Shown: positions 1 to 10,900 of the stretch, in pieces | Position numbering within the stretch: position 1 is the first letter of the stretch | Layout of the letters: the number at the start of each line of letters is the position of its first letter | From: Glandiceps talaboti | Taxonomy: Eukaryota; Hemichordata; Enteropneusta; Spengelidae | Direction of reading: 5' to 3' | DNA: 62,000 bases | Assembly: GCF_964340395.1 (NCBI RefSeq) | Contig: NC_135552.1 | Location: forward strand, 16,597,194-16,659,193 | The notes under the pieces: model-generated | The model's input: the letters and a program-made list of their open reading frames with translations, nothing else | Told to the model about the DNA's origin: nothing | The model's database searches: none | Position numbers and translations under genes: made by a program

Positions 1-90
1 TCAATTTTGCAGGCCATTAGTTGCATCGTCACCATGTGGTATAAAAATTTGCATGTGTAACTGGAGGATACACCGTAAGAAATGAAATAC

Positions 91-141
91 CTGGAAATTT
101 ACTGGATGGACTGACTCTATAAAAGCTGTGCCTCCATTGAC
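91..141 (-). other. possible internal exon of an unidentified gene at the left edge
   Basis: A 51-base phase-0/phase-0 segment on the minus strand reads VNGGTAFIESVHPVNFQ. It is preceded by an acceptor-like ..TTCAG at 142-145 and followed by a donor-like GTATTT ending at 85-90. It sits inside an 87-codon open frame that runs to a stop at the window edge. The peptide looks protein-like but I do not recognise the family, and no second exon could be tied to it. It may equally be chance. The rest of 1-1435 shows no convincing gene: a C-run near 450-461, a G-run at about 880-892 and AT-rich sequence. Confidence 0.15.
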
Positions 142-1029
142 CTGAACATGTTGAATTGCACACAAACATAGCCAATAGAGAATCACTTTCAAATAATTTA
201 ATGAATTTGTATCTCTAAATGGTAACTGACCTCCACTGTGCATGTTTTCATAAAATTTTCTCACTTTCTACTTGATCTTTTTTTTATCATTATTTGTGTC
301 AATATGACTTGAAATGATTTAAACTTTTGAAACCCTAAAATCAGTGATACTTTTATGATATAACTAAATTGTGTTTTACTTCGAATGGTACTCTAAATCG
401 CCTCCAAAAGGTGTTCATTTTTCAAAAAGCTCTTACTATGGGAGGGGGACACCCCCCCCCCGCGCTTGTATAGCAGGCATGCACTTCTTCCCATATTTTT
501 TGCAGTTCTCTCCCTACTTTGAAACTTACTGAAACCCCTAGGTTTACAAATATATAAACTCCATTTCTAATATTGCACTTTATAATTGCATAATGTGGCT
601 GAATTAATCAATGATGGTAATAGTTCACCCAATCTAAGAGATATCCTAGAACTTTTGGTTACTAAAATGAATAGACAATCATACTTCTCATAGGGCTCCT
701 GTCTAAAGAGCTTTATACAAGTGAAGCAATGGATTTGGGATAGCAATTTTACCAGATACACTTAAAATTACTGTAAATGTAACAAGTAAAATTAACTATG
801 CAGTGTGCTATATTGTGCTTTGAGAATCTAGTGTGTCTTTTGCAAGAACAAGAAGAATGTCTCTTGTCAACAGATGTCGGGGGGGGGGGGGGGTCAGTGT
901 GTTTTTTTATTTGTCAAGGGGGGTTGGATTGTTTTGTGGATGAATCACAGGGGTCACTACTTTTAAGTACAACACGAACAAGAAGTTACAGGCCCACCCC
1001 AGGCAGTAAAAAGTGATCGCTCCCTTAAG

Positions 1030-1195
1030 TTCACTTTTTATACATACGTACACCTTTAAAATGGTCATATAAATGAAAAATGAATGAAACTTTCTGGATT
1101 TTTAATTCTTAAGGCAACTTTATTGCTTGTTCCTACTTGCAAAACAATGTGAAACAGCATCGACCAAGTTCATGATTGTTTTATAAATTAAAATT
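1030..1195. repeat. diverged half-copy of the 8691-8986 palindromic repeat
   Basis: This stretch shares the order of words found in one arm of the palindrome at 8691-8986: a 'ggtcatat..atga' start, 'ggatttttaatt', 'ttcctactt', 'caatgtg' and a final 'attgttttat'. It appears to be one diverged arm of the same element family, lying upstream of the ASDURF-like gene. Boundaries are approximate. Confidence 0.4.
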
Positions 1196-1435
1196 GTAAA
1201 ATAGGTACCCATTTGTCATCCATATGGCCAGTTTAATAATTTTCACTTAGAAAATATGTATCTGTAAAACTTATTCTTATTTGCTGATAAAATGACAGTA
1301 GACAATATTCATACACACGTCTTACAACAAGTACATGCAACAGGTCTTACCCGTACCCCTCCCCTCCAAAGAGCGCCCTCTTCAATCAAGTAGTGGATAA
1401 TTTATGCACACACTGACCGTCACTGTGTATACAAG

Positions 1436-2619
1436 ATGGCTGCGCCCACTGGTGATAAATACTTGCCGTCTCAACAGCAACAACGTACACACGATTTGGA
1501 AAGACGAATGAAGGAATACGAGATACTGAAAGGAGAGCTGACGTCAGTAAAGAAAGGAAAAGTATGTTACGTAGAATAAATGGGAACGGACAGTCATGTA
1601 CTTCGACCAATCTATACATGTAATGATGTATTATGTTTGTATGTATGTATGTATGTATGTATGTATGTATGTATGTATGTATGTATGTATGTATGTATGT
1701 ATGTACATGTATGTTGTCTGTATGTATGTATGTATGTATGTATGTATGTATGTATGTATGGATGGATGGATGGATGGATGCATGCATGCATGCATGCATC
1801 AAAGAAATAAAAAAGGTTGATTGAATGACACTGAACTTATGTCATCAGAAATTTCCTTCACGGTGTGGTGTGACACAACATGATGATGATACTGTGATAG
1901 TGGTTAAATTTAAAGCTTTCCAAAAAGGAAATTTGCTGGGGAAAAAATATATTATTCAAAATTTGCTTTTGAGTTGCACTTTAAAAAAGATTTCAGTCAT
2001 GGTGGCCAAAAAAAAAATTGTCGTTGAATCCAAATTCTCCACTCCCACCCCCTCTAGATTCAAATGGTTTACCCCTAACCATACATTTTATTTCACCTTA
2101 GTAAGCCAACACAAGACATTTAATTCTATAGCTTCTCTGAGATTTCACTAATCTAAGACTATTTATGCTTTGTGTGCAGACAGTATATAAGAAACAACAG
2201 AACAGTAATGTGTTTTTCAAGAGTGACATCTCTGAAACTATGAAAGACTGTCAGAGTAAGTATTCATTTGCTGCAATTCATTGTATATAGTTATTTGTCA
2301 AACCTCCAGTTTTCCCCATCATGGTATATTCTGACTTGTTATTCACCATCTTATTGTTCGTCAGCTGTGAACAGTGGTGTGTGTGTCACTGCAGTATCAC
2401 TTATATACATGTACCTCCATACTGTTATAACAACAAATCAAAACCTCTCTGAAATGATTTATGGCTTAATTACCAGATGTGGCTGGCAAAACTAACGTTT
2501 TCCACACTCACTATTATCAATATCACAAATGTATTCTAGTTTTAATTTGATTTGTTGCTGTCTTCTCAGGAACGCTAGAGAGTCTGCAACAGGAGTACAG
2601 GGACATGTGTGAAGATTGA
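1436..2619 (+). CDS. ASDURF: ASDURF-like prefoldin-related small protein, free-standing 3-exon gene
   Basis: Coding exons are 1436-1561, 2180-2255 and 2570-2619, joining to 252 bases and an 83-residue protein ending at TGA 2617-2619. Donors are GTATGT and GTAAGT and acceptors are GTGCAG and TTCTCAG. The start is the first ATG (ACAAGATGG, purine at -3, G at +4). The product is a single heptad-rich coiled hairpin. Its centre, TVYKKQQNSNVFF, matches the signature KVYRQQQNSNIFF of human ASDURF, followed by a second helix with LESLQQEYRDM. In human this protein is translated from an upstream ORF of the ASNSD1 mRNA and is a prefoldin-like subunit of the R2TP/PAQosome chaperone assembly. Here it is its own spliced gene, and no asparagine-synthetase-like ORF follows before the NRAMP gene. 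A long GTAT microsatellite sits in intron 1. Family assignment rests on this motif and on length (human 96 aa). Confidence 0.85.
1635..1799. repeat. GTAT/GGAT/GCAT microsatellite in ASDURF-like intron 1
   Basis: About 40 tetranucleotide units, mostly GTAT, then GGAT and finally GCAT, interrupted once near 1703-1720. It lies 73 bases inside intron 1. It produces open frames of Cys-Met-Tyr-Val type in every frame, which are not genes. Confidence 0.97.
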
Positions 2620-4631
2620 GGTTGTCGTAATATGTGTCTATGGTGACTTAAGTGATACTTCCAAATGGAACTAGTACTACTGATGCTGAATATTGCCATA
2701 TTTCAGGGAGAAATTACCATCTCAAACAATGTCAGTGTAACTATCTTACGAGAAACAAGTACCATTTCCTGTGTCAGTAGACAGGAATTATCTCCTCGGT
2801 ACATGCATAATTGCACTGGCAAATTTTTAAGAGAAGTAAATCATAAAATCTCCATGGTTGAACTAACAGAAACAGATGTGTGAACACATTATTTTATGTA
2901 AAGACTTACCTTGGCATAAACGCTGGTTATTACATTAGCACTGTATTTTGTGGGTTTTTTGACATAATAGTACAGTGGTACAATAATCAGAAGTGAACTG
3001 AAAAAAGTGCAACTTTGTTTCATTGTTCATATTGTAAGTAATTTATTATGAAGACAATTGAGTACTGATGTGCCAAATATTAAGACTGAACCACCAGGCT
3101 TATGTTACTCATTTTAAACAGTTCTCAAATTTTGCAGCCTTGTCTTGGCAGTCAGATACATAAACCCTTCACTGAAATCACACACAATATGACAGACCGT
3201 GAAATACACAACTCACGTTATTGCCATGTACCATATAAATGTATTAAGATGTTATTCCCAATATTTTTCTTTATTCAGCCAAGGAAAATACTCATAACCT
3301 AAGGGGGCTTTGTCACTACGAGTCGCTACATTAGGCATTCAGTATTTTTTACTAAGACATACGATGTGAGTTGTGAATACCAAGAAAACAGTAGACAGGA
3401 CAAAATTTCAAAGTTTTGTTATTTGAAGTTTACTTATATATACATACTTGGTAATTCAAATACACCACTTGTCAAAATGAGTTAACCACTTTATTTAATA
3501 GAAAAATACAATATATAAAAGTTTTATCCCATACTACCATCAAGTCATTTAAGTAGGCAAAGATATTTCGTTCTTGAGTATTTTAATATTGTTACATCTC
3601 AATAAGTCTGCATAAAAAATTGCCCAAACAACCACCATTTGACTGTACTCATATTTGATAAAATTGTCAACTACTTTATCTCCCTTAAAATTATTCTGAA
3701 TACTATACATCCCTGAAGTATGAAATTCTATTATTATTCCAGAAAATATTGTTCATGATTTTAATAGCGAAATAACTCAAGAGAAATGTAGTTACTTTGG
3801 AACAGTAAGTTAGAAATGAATGAAAAATTGCAATCAGTCTATAGTAGACACAGATGTCATACTAGTTTCTAATTTACCATTCCAAAGTATTCCTCTGATA
3901 ATCAAGGTGTTGTTTACTACTAAGATGGACACAAACTAAAACTATTATTGCAACATGTTGATGATACAACAGTGGTAAGTTATTAAATGGATGTTGGTTT
4001 AATTATAGTCTCAGTAGGGTGGCTCTCTGAAAGCTAGTTCCATAAACTTGCAGTGTTCTGTTTTGGGACTTCCAATGTTTGATCACAGGGTGATTATAAT
4101 CGTACAACAGAGCCACTGCTCTCACCCACTTGTGTAATCTACCACTGTGACAATGAAGAACAACAGTTTTAGTTTGTGTCTATTATAATAAACAAAAACC
4201 TTGCTTCTGGGAATACCAGAGTCGTAACTACATTTGACTGTTTGGATGATTATTCTATCATGTTGATAGTCTCCTAACTGGTACTCCACAAGCAGTTTTT
4301 TTAAGCACAAGGAAGTGTACATAAAGGCGTCTGATTTTCAGTAAAGAATGAAATATATTTGCTAGCCAAACCTTGGATGACATCACCCTACTTCTTAATA
4401 AGTTATGACATCACCCTACTTCTTAATAAGTTATGTCTCACCATATATTATACATGTACTATCTTTTCTTCAAATGAATAAAACATTTCTCAGAAGTATA
4501 GACTTCTCGTCTGTATTTTTTGAAAATCTTCAAATCTGGATTGAAGAGTGTATGTAGTAAGTGAGGCAGGTTTCTAGTATCTGATTTAGCTATTTTGTCG
4601 TATAGTGTATTTCAAAGCATTGCTTATCCCA
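2620..4631. other. tail-to-tail spacer between ASDURF-like and NRAMP genes
   Basis: No coding exon can be supported here on either strand. It holds the 3' ends of the two convergent genes, a complete copy of the four-copy inverted-repeat family (3912-4193) and a 28-base unit repeated twice at about 4376-4433. A possible minus-strand AATAAA for NRAMP lies near 3491-3496. Specifically, there is no ASNSD1-like ORF downstream of the ASDURF-like stop. Confidence 0.6.
3912..4193 (+). mobile_element. MITE family A, copy 1
   Basis: A 282-base element bounded by inverted ends GTTTACTACTAAGATGGACA and TATTATAATAAAC; about 25 bases per end, with core AGA(T/C)..GACACAAACTAAAAC. The internal sequence matches copies at 11327-11534, 33840-34143 and 51546-51836 (shared words 'ctctgaaa.ctagtt', 'cttccaatg', 'gatcacagggtgatta'). 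No transposase frame, so a non-autonomous DNA element; no clear target duplication. Confidence 0.8.
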
Positions 4632-7600
4632 TCATTCTGCAGTCTGTTTGCTGGGTATAAGCTCATCTCCTTTTTGAGGAGAGTCCAGAAGTACACGATG
4701 ACTTGAGGTGGAGTCGTCTGAATCTGATGCCAACAACCTGCTTGTGTTATCTAGTGATCCTAATTCATAACCAGTTTCTGGTGGAGCGCAACACTGCAAA
4801 CATAAAATGTGTCATACTTACTTTAAGCAAACATTTATTGAGCAAAACAATAATTCACTGTGAAATGATGGCGACATATTGACCTCTGTAATTGTGAGTG
4901 GTTTCATAGAACAAAGACCACAGTGTCAGACTGAGGCAGTTTTTACTCATAAATCATGGGTATAGTTAAGTGACAATCATTCCCCTCAGTAGCACATGCA
5001 TAATCCTGTGTGTGTACAGAATAGATGACATAGTATTGGGGGATTGGCAAATTGGCAACAGGTACATTGAATTTGACAGAGCAGCGTTTTGAAAAAAAAA
5101 ACACACCTTAGTATGAGAAAATAGACTAATGTACTTACTGGTGGCCTTGGAAAACATCTTGACCCAAGAGAAACCATACATATCCATGCCTGTATCAATG
5201 CAATGACAATCTGTCAATTTGACATACATAGATCATGTGAACTAAAAGGAAGACACAACAGCTTACACGTAAAGACCAGAGTCTTGTAGAGATGCGCTGA
5301 ACTTCTTGAACTGGTTAATTTCTTTGGTGAATTCATGTATATACAGTTACATCCAAAAATGAAATGAACAGTCAGATGTAACTTACTAATATGCCTGAAA
5401 CACATGTTCACAAAGAGACCTGGCATCTTTGCTGTGGGTCATCACTCAAGACTCCTAAGTGCTTATTCCATTATTCATTCAGTGTAAAACATCTCTATGA
5501 AGGCACAAGATCAACTTGATGTTTCTCTGAAATCACAAGTAATTGTAGCTTATGCTACATCATGAAATGACTCTCCAGAACCCATAGTTTTAAGAAAATG
5601 CCTCTATTTCTTGGAGTCGTGTTCCCCTTTAATCATTCTAAAATTGCTCAATACACCTTTGTAAGTAGCTCAGAAACAGGCTGATACTTACCAAATAGCC
5701 AATGAATGATAGATAGAGTATTACAGCAATCGCTACACCTAAATAAATCGCCCAGTGATGTGGTATTACTCTTACAAACAGTGCCACAAAATATAAATTA
5801 ATTCCGATAACTGTCACTGCTAATAGACTGGCCACTATTTTTGATAGTCTGAAAATATATAAAAGAAAACAGGTGAACTGTTGGTGAAATTTATATAGGA
5901 TTATTAGTTTGTGTAGTCAACTAGACCAGCTGTCAAAATACTGTACATGGTTTAAGAACTCTAAATTTTGAGAAACACTTTGTGAGTGTACATGTATGTA
6001 TCAGTTTTACAGCATAAACAGGCAATGTTTGCCAAAGACTATAATAACATATACATTTACGATCAAAGATGATCATATTACTTGTTAATGTTGTTGTTTT
6101 ATTTGACAGATAACAACAATTCTCAGTACCTGAAAAAGAATATTACTCCCTAGGCATGTCATAAAAATAACGAACATTTGATTTCTTGAATTGGTCGACA
6201 CCATAACTTCCGCTCCAAGCACTTCACATGCATTACTATGGGTGCGTGTGAGAATAAGTTTACCCTTCTTGCTCTATTTTGACCCTCTAGCATGAGGTAA
6301 GGCTATTGCAGGTACTGAGAATTTACTTTTGAAAACAGTGACTTCATTACAATGTTGATGATTAACTAGTGATGGTCATTGAAAACTCACAAACTATGTG
6401 ATCACAGTTACAACTCATCAAAAGTGGCTCCTGTCACACATCAATACTTACAGGCCATTTTTAAAGTCTCCCATTAAAGATCCTACACTTGTAAATGTTA
6501 ATATCGGAATGAGGGCAAATGGAAGCTGTAACAAAACAACACAGAAATTATTAAATATCAACCACATATGTGTACCATCTACAACCTCATACATAGTTGC
6601 AAAGAGATGAAACAGTTCACCCACCTACACATTGGGTGAAAGTGACAGAGATATTATCTTCACAGCAACCAAATATTTTGCTTTTGAAATTAAAGTAAGG
6701 TCCAAGAATGAAGTTTCTAAATTGTGATTTTAAATCACAATTTAGAAACTTCATTCTTGGACCTCCTTCCTTTAATTTCAAAAGCAATTAATATATTTGG
6801 TTGTTGTGATTTCCGACTCGGAATTGATGATACATGTATCTCACTCATCTTGAATAATCAAGGCTACGAAATCTATCTCTCTGTCAAAACGCCTGTTTCT
6901 TACACAGCCCTCAAATGGTCTACCTGGTTGGCTGCTATTGACAACTCAATGCCCAATATGAAGCATTGTTGTTTACTGGAGAGAGGTAGCAAATTGACTT
7001 TCTGCTACCTGTAGTGCATATCACAAACACATCCTGTACACTGAAAATATTTTGAAAGCTTTGCTTTTGAAGATGAGTCAACCTCTTTATGTTGAGTACC
7101 TTTCAGCAACTTCAAAGTTAAATTTGGCAATGGAGTCAACATTGATAGAATAAAGAGGAACTTTGTGATTGGTCAATTTGCTGCTAGATAATGAAAGTTT
7201 GTAATCACTTCAGGATGATCTAAGATACACAAGCTTCAATGACTTTCCTTTAGTTGACAGAGAGATAGATATCATAGTCATAATGTCTTGATTATATTCA
7301 TGTTGTAATTGTTTGAGGGCAATCTAAAAAGATACTTCAGCTTCAATCACTTTCCTTCAAGGCAGTTGACGGCGAGACAGATATCGTACAATGCCTTGAT
7401 TAGTTAGGTTGTAACTGTTTGAGGGCAATCGAAAAAGATATATGACTTTCTTTCAAGGCAGTTGATGAAGAGATAGATATCATAGTCATCATAATGCCTT
7501 GGTTTATTCAAGATGATCTTACCTGTAAACTTTGAAGGACATTTAAAGCATCATTCATACCAGTCAGTTGCTCCACTCCACGAAATACAGCTATAAATAT

Positions 7601-7830
7601 TGTAGGGACAATGGCTATAGAACGAGTCAAAAGCACACGTTTCCATCTTGACCACTGTAAATTAAGGAAACCCTATGGAGAGAATAGAACTTTGATGAAG
7701 TAAATTGTTGTGTAGATAGGTGAAGTTCTCACCAAAATATATACATGTGTACATTTTACATCTGATGGCTGAAAGTGGACAAATTGGGTAAGACGTATGT
7801 TTGCGTGTGCATGCGCGTGTGTGCGTGTGT

Positions 7831-7913
<83 letters not shown>

Positions 7914-10900
7914 GAAGAAAATATATTCCAAGACAAGAGCAATATTTTGCATGACAACAGCTGCTGTCTTCAGCATTTAAAGTGTGACAGAACTTGAGAC
8001 CCACAGATGAAGAGGAGCTCAGTCTCTTCAAAATATTTGGGTTACTAATGATATTATTTAGAGACAGAATCTCAGGGTAAAGCTACATGTATATATATAT
8101 ATATCTATATAATGGTTTTTTTTATCATTGAAAATTTCATTCATATTCAGAGTATTAAACTTTCCCTTGTATGATCACCGATTTTCTTACATTCTTACCT
8201 CCATGACAAACTGTCCAGCATATGTACCCGTCATGGTTGAACTTTGACCTGCTGCAAGGATACCAATTGCCCAGATATATAAAGCAGCTTGGCCATACTC
8301 GCAACCTAAAAATGCTCCCTTCAAACAAAACAGAAGTTGTATACATGTATGTAATCACATGGAAATGACGATGGGTATGTGTCACCTGATACAAGTACAT
8401 GTATGTGTCACCTGATAGTGCAACAGGAGACAAGTATGTGTCACCTGATAGTTTATAGAGTTGATCTCCTTTTGCTTTTAGCTATAGCACGTAAATGTTG
8501 TAAGGTGTCTAGATCTATATACATGTGTTGGACAATGGATATTAATCATAGCAATCCTGATCACAATACAACAAAGAAGTTGAAAATACTCAAAAGTCTT
8601 GTTTTTGCAATACACCAGAAATCTAGTCTACTATAGGTGTAGGCTTGATAAATTTTAATTAAAGTGGTCATATGGATGAGGATTGGATATTTATTTTGGA
8701 TTTTTAATCTCTAAAACAATTTTATCATGGCTTCCTACTTGAAAAATCAATGTGGAAGAACATTGACTAAGTCTGTGTTTGTAACTCAATACATTGCAAA
8801 AGGCTAAAAAAAAATGTGTAAAAAAAGTTTGTTATTGTACGTACAATAACAAACATTTTACACATTTATTAATCTTTTGCAATGTATTGAGTTACAAACA
8901 CAGACTAGGTCAATGTTGTTCCACATTGATATTTCAAGTAGGAAGCCATGATAAAATTGTTTTATGAATTAAAAATCCAGAAATACTAGAGTAGATTCTC
9001 TCTTCTATTCTTATGTATTGGACTAATTATCAGATGCAATCAATATATCATACATTTCTATTACAGGTTTAGATTGAAGTAACGTGACCAATACTTACTG
9101 CTTTATGTATATCCATTGTCATTACAGTGTCATTGGCATGAAATAGATGCGAGTATGGACTATTTCTTTCCTCACACTGTTGATACTGTTGAAAAAAAAA
9201 CCCCACCAACATATTAATCAATGAAATGTATAAAGTGAATTCAAATATTGTGTTGGCTTTATATAATTGAATCCGATTTCTATGATGCAGATTTATACTT
9301 ACAAAAAGCTATTTAAAAATATTCATTCATAAAAGTTACAAAGTAATGCAGACATCTTCAAACAATATAACTCCAAACACATAAGGGTGCACATCAGCAA
9401 AAGTAATGTAAGATGATGAAATCTAGCCATTAACAGAATTTATGACACCTAATATCTTGATTGATTAATACAGCATTATACATTTCAACATCTCATCATT
9501 TTGTCCACAAAAGTTGGATTTGTTGATGGACTGTATACCATAGATGTTTGGACAAAAAGGTCTAGGAAAGTTAGCATGAGTGAGTACGATACGAAACTCA
9601 TTTTCATAAATTTCTTTGTATATTAAGATATGTCTTTGTTGTTTAGCCCTGGTCAGGCTTCTCAAATGATGTGGTATCTGACAGAATGGCATAACATGTC
9701 ATATCATACAAACTAAGGTCCAACCCACCAGCACGACAGCGGCTAATTGACATACCTAAGCATTTCAGGTCTAAACTACAGCAACAAAATGTTTTGAAGC
9801 AACGCTATTATATTTGACTGAGATTGACATCACTACATTAATGGGTATCAAATGAATACTCTGTACGCTGACATTAAAAAGACTGTCAAGTTGACCAACA
9901 CATGGTGTGTACATCTATCCTAATTATCAATTTTGAACACTCCCCAAAATTATAGACACTTACTATATCTAGGTTTGACTTTCCATACAAGCCTTCTGCA
10001 AAGACAGATACCACTAATACATTGATAGCACAGGCTACTGTTAATGCTATTGTGGCTTCTATAAAATAATACATATTAGCCTCTTTCACTTTCTTCTTGT
10101 TTTCTCTGTCAATAGCTCTGGTCTAGAATATTATAAGAGAAAACAAAGAATACATCATAATTGCAGGTTACACAGCTCATACATACAATATACACAAACA
10201 AAAGTCTTCAGAAGTTGCTGGCATTTTTAATACAAGGAACTTACGACAATCTCAAAAAAATTACAATGAAAGTCACAGCAAAAAAAAAATTATTCAACTT
10301 TTTGAAAACCTCGTCAAAATTGAAATATCAAAATAATGACAGCCACTCTTTCTGAGACTGTGGTACCTCTTTGGAAAATTGTGTGGGTGATGACTTTTGA
10401 AACATTTCTACTCCTTGATTCATTTTCAATTTGGCACAAGCTTTAATATGGCCAATCTCTGCAGGATATAAAATCTTACAGCAATCAATGCAAATGTAAG
10501 TAGATGTTGCATACTATGATAACAGCCCTACAATGCACAATCATGCTTACATTAACTTACCTTGACCAATGCACAATGTAGGTACATGTTGGTATGATAT
10601 AGTATATTTACAACCTTACAATGCATCAACTTACCTTAACCAATGCAGAATGAAGATAGATATTATGTGGCATAATAATGGCCCCTACAATACCGACAGC
10701 TTGTTCAATTACTCTTGGCTCACAAGTGCCACAGCCTGGTATAAACAGTCCTTTCAAAACCTCAACTTGCTGTGGGGCAGCTACACCATACTACAAGAAC
10801 AAGACAGAAATTGGCAAAGATTGAGGTATCTGTATGTCTTCTATGATGGAGTATGTCTTCTATGATCTTGTATTTTGAAATATATCAGTTCTGTTTTTAG

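Noticed and set aside
4100-4120. Iron-responsive-element-like loop (CAGTGG in a short stem, minus strand) in the NRAMP 3' flank
   Set aside because: Only four stem pairs form, the fifth is a G-G mismatch and the bulged C is absent. The sequence also belongs to MITE family A, found in unrelated places.
2620-4631. ASNSD1 coding sequence downstream of the ASDURF-like gene
   Set aside because: No long frame or recognisable asparagine-synthetase motif in any frame of either strand.
6724-7014. 96-codon plus-strand frame
   Set aside because: Starts inside the 6665-6803 palindrome, lies between NRAMP exons and shows no family features.
10569-10865. 98-codon plus-strand frame
   Set aside because: Antisense shadow of NRAMP exon 7 with flanking intron.
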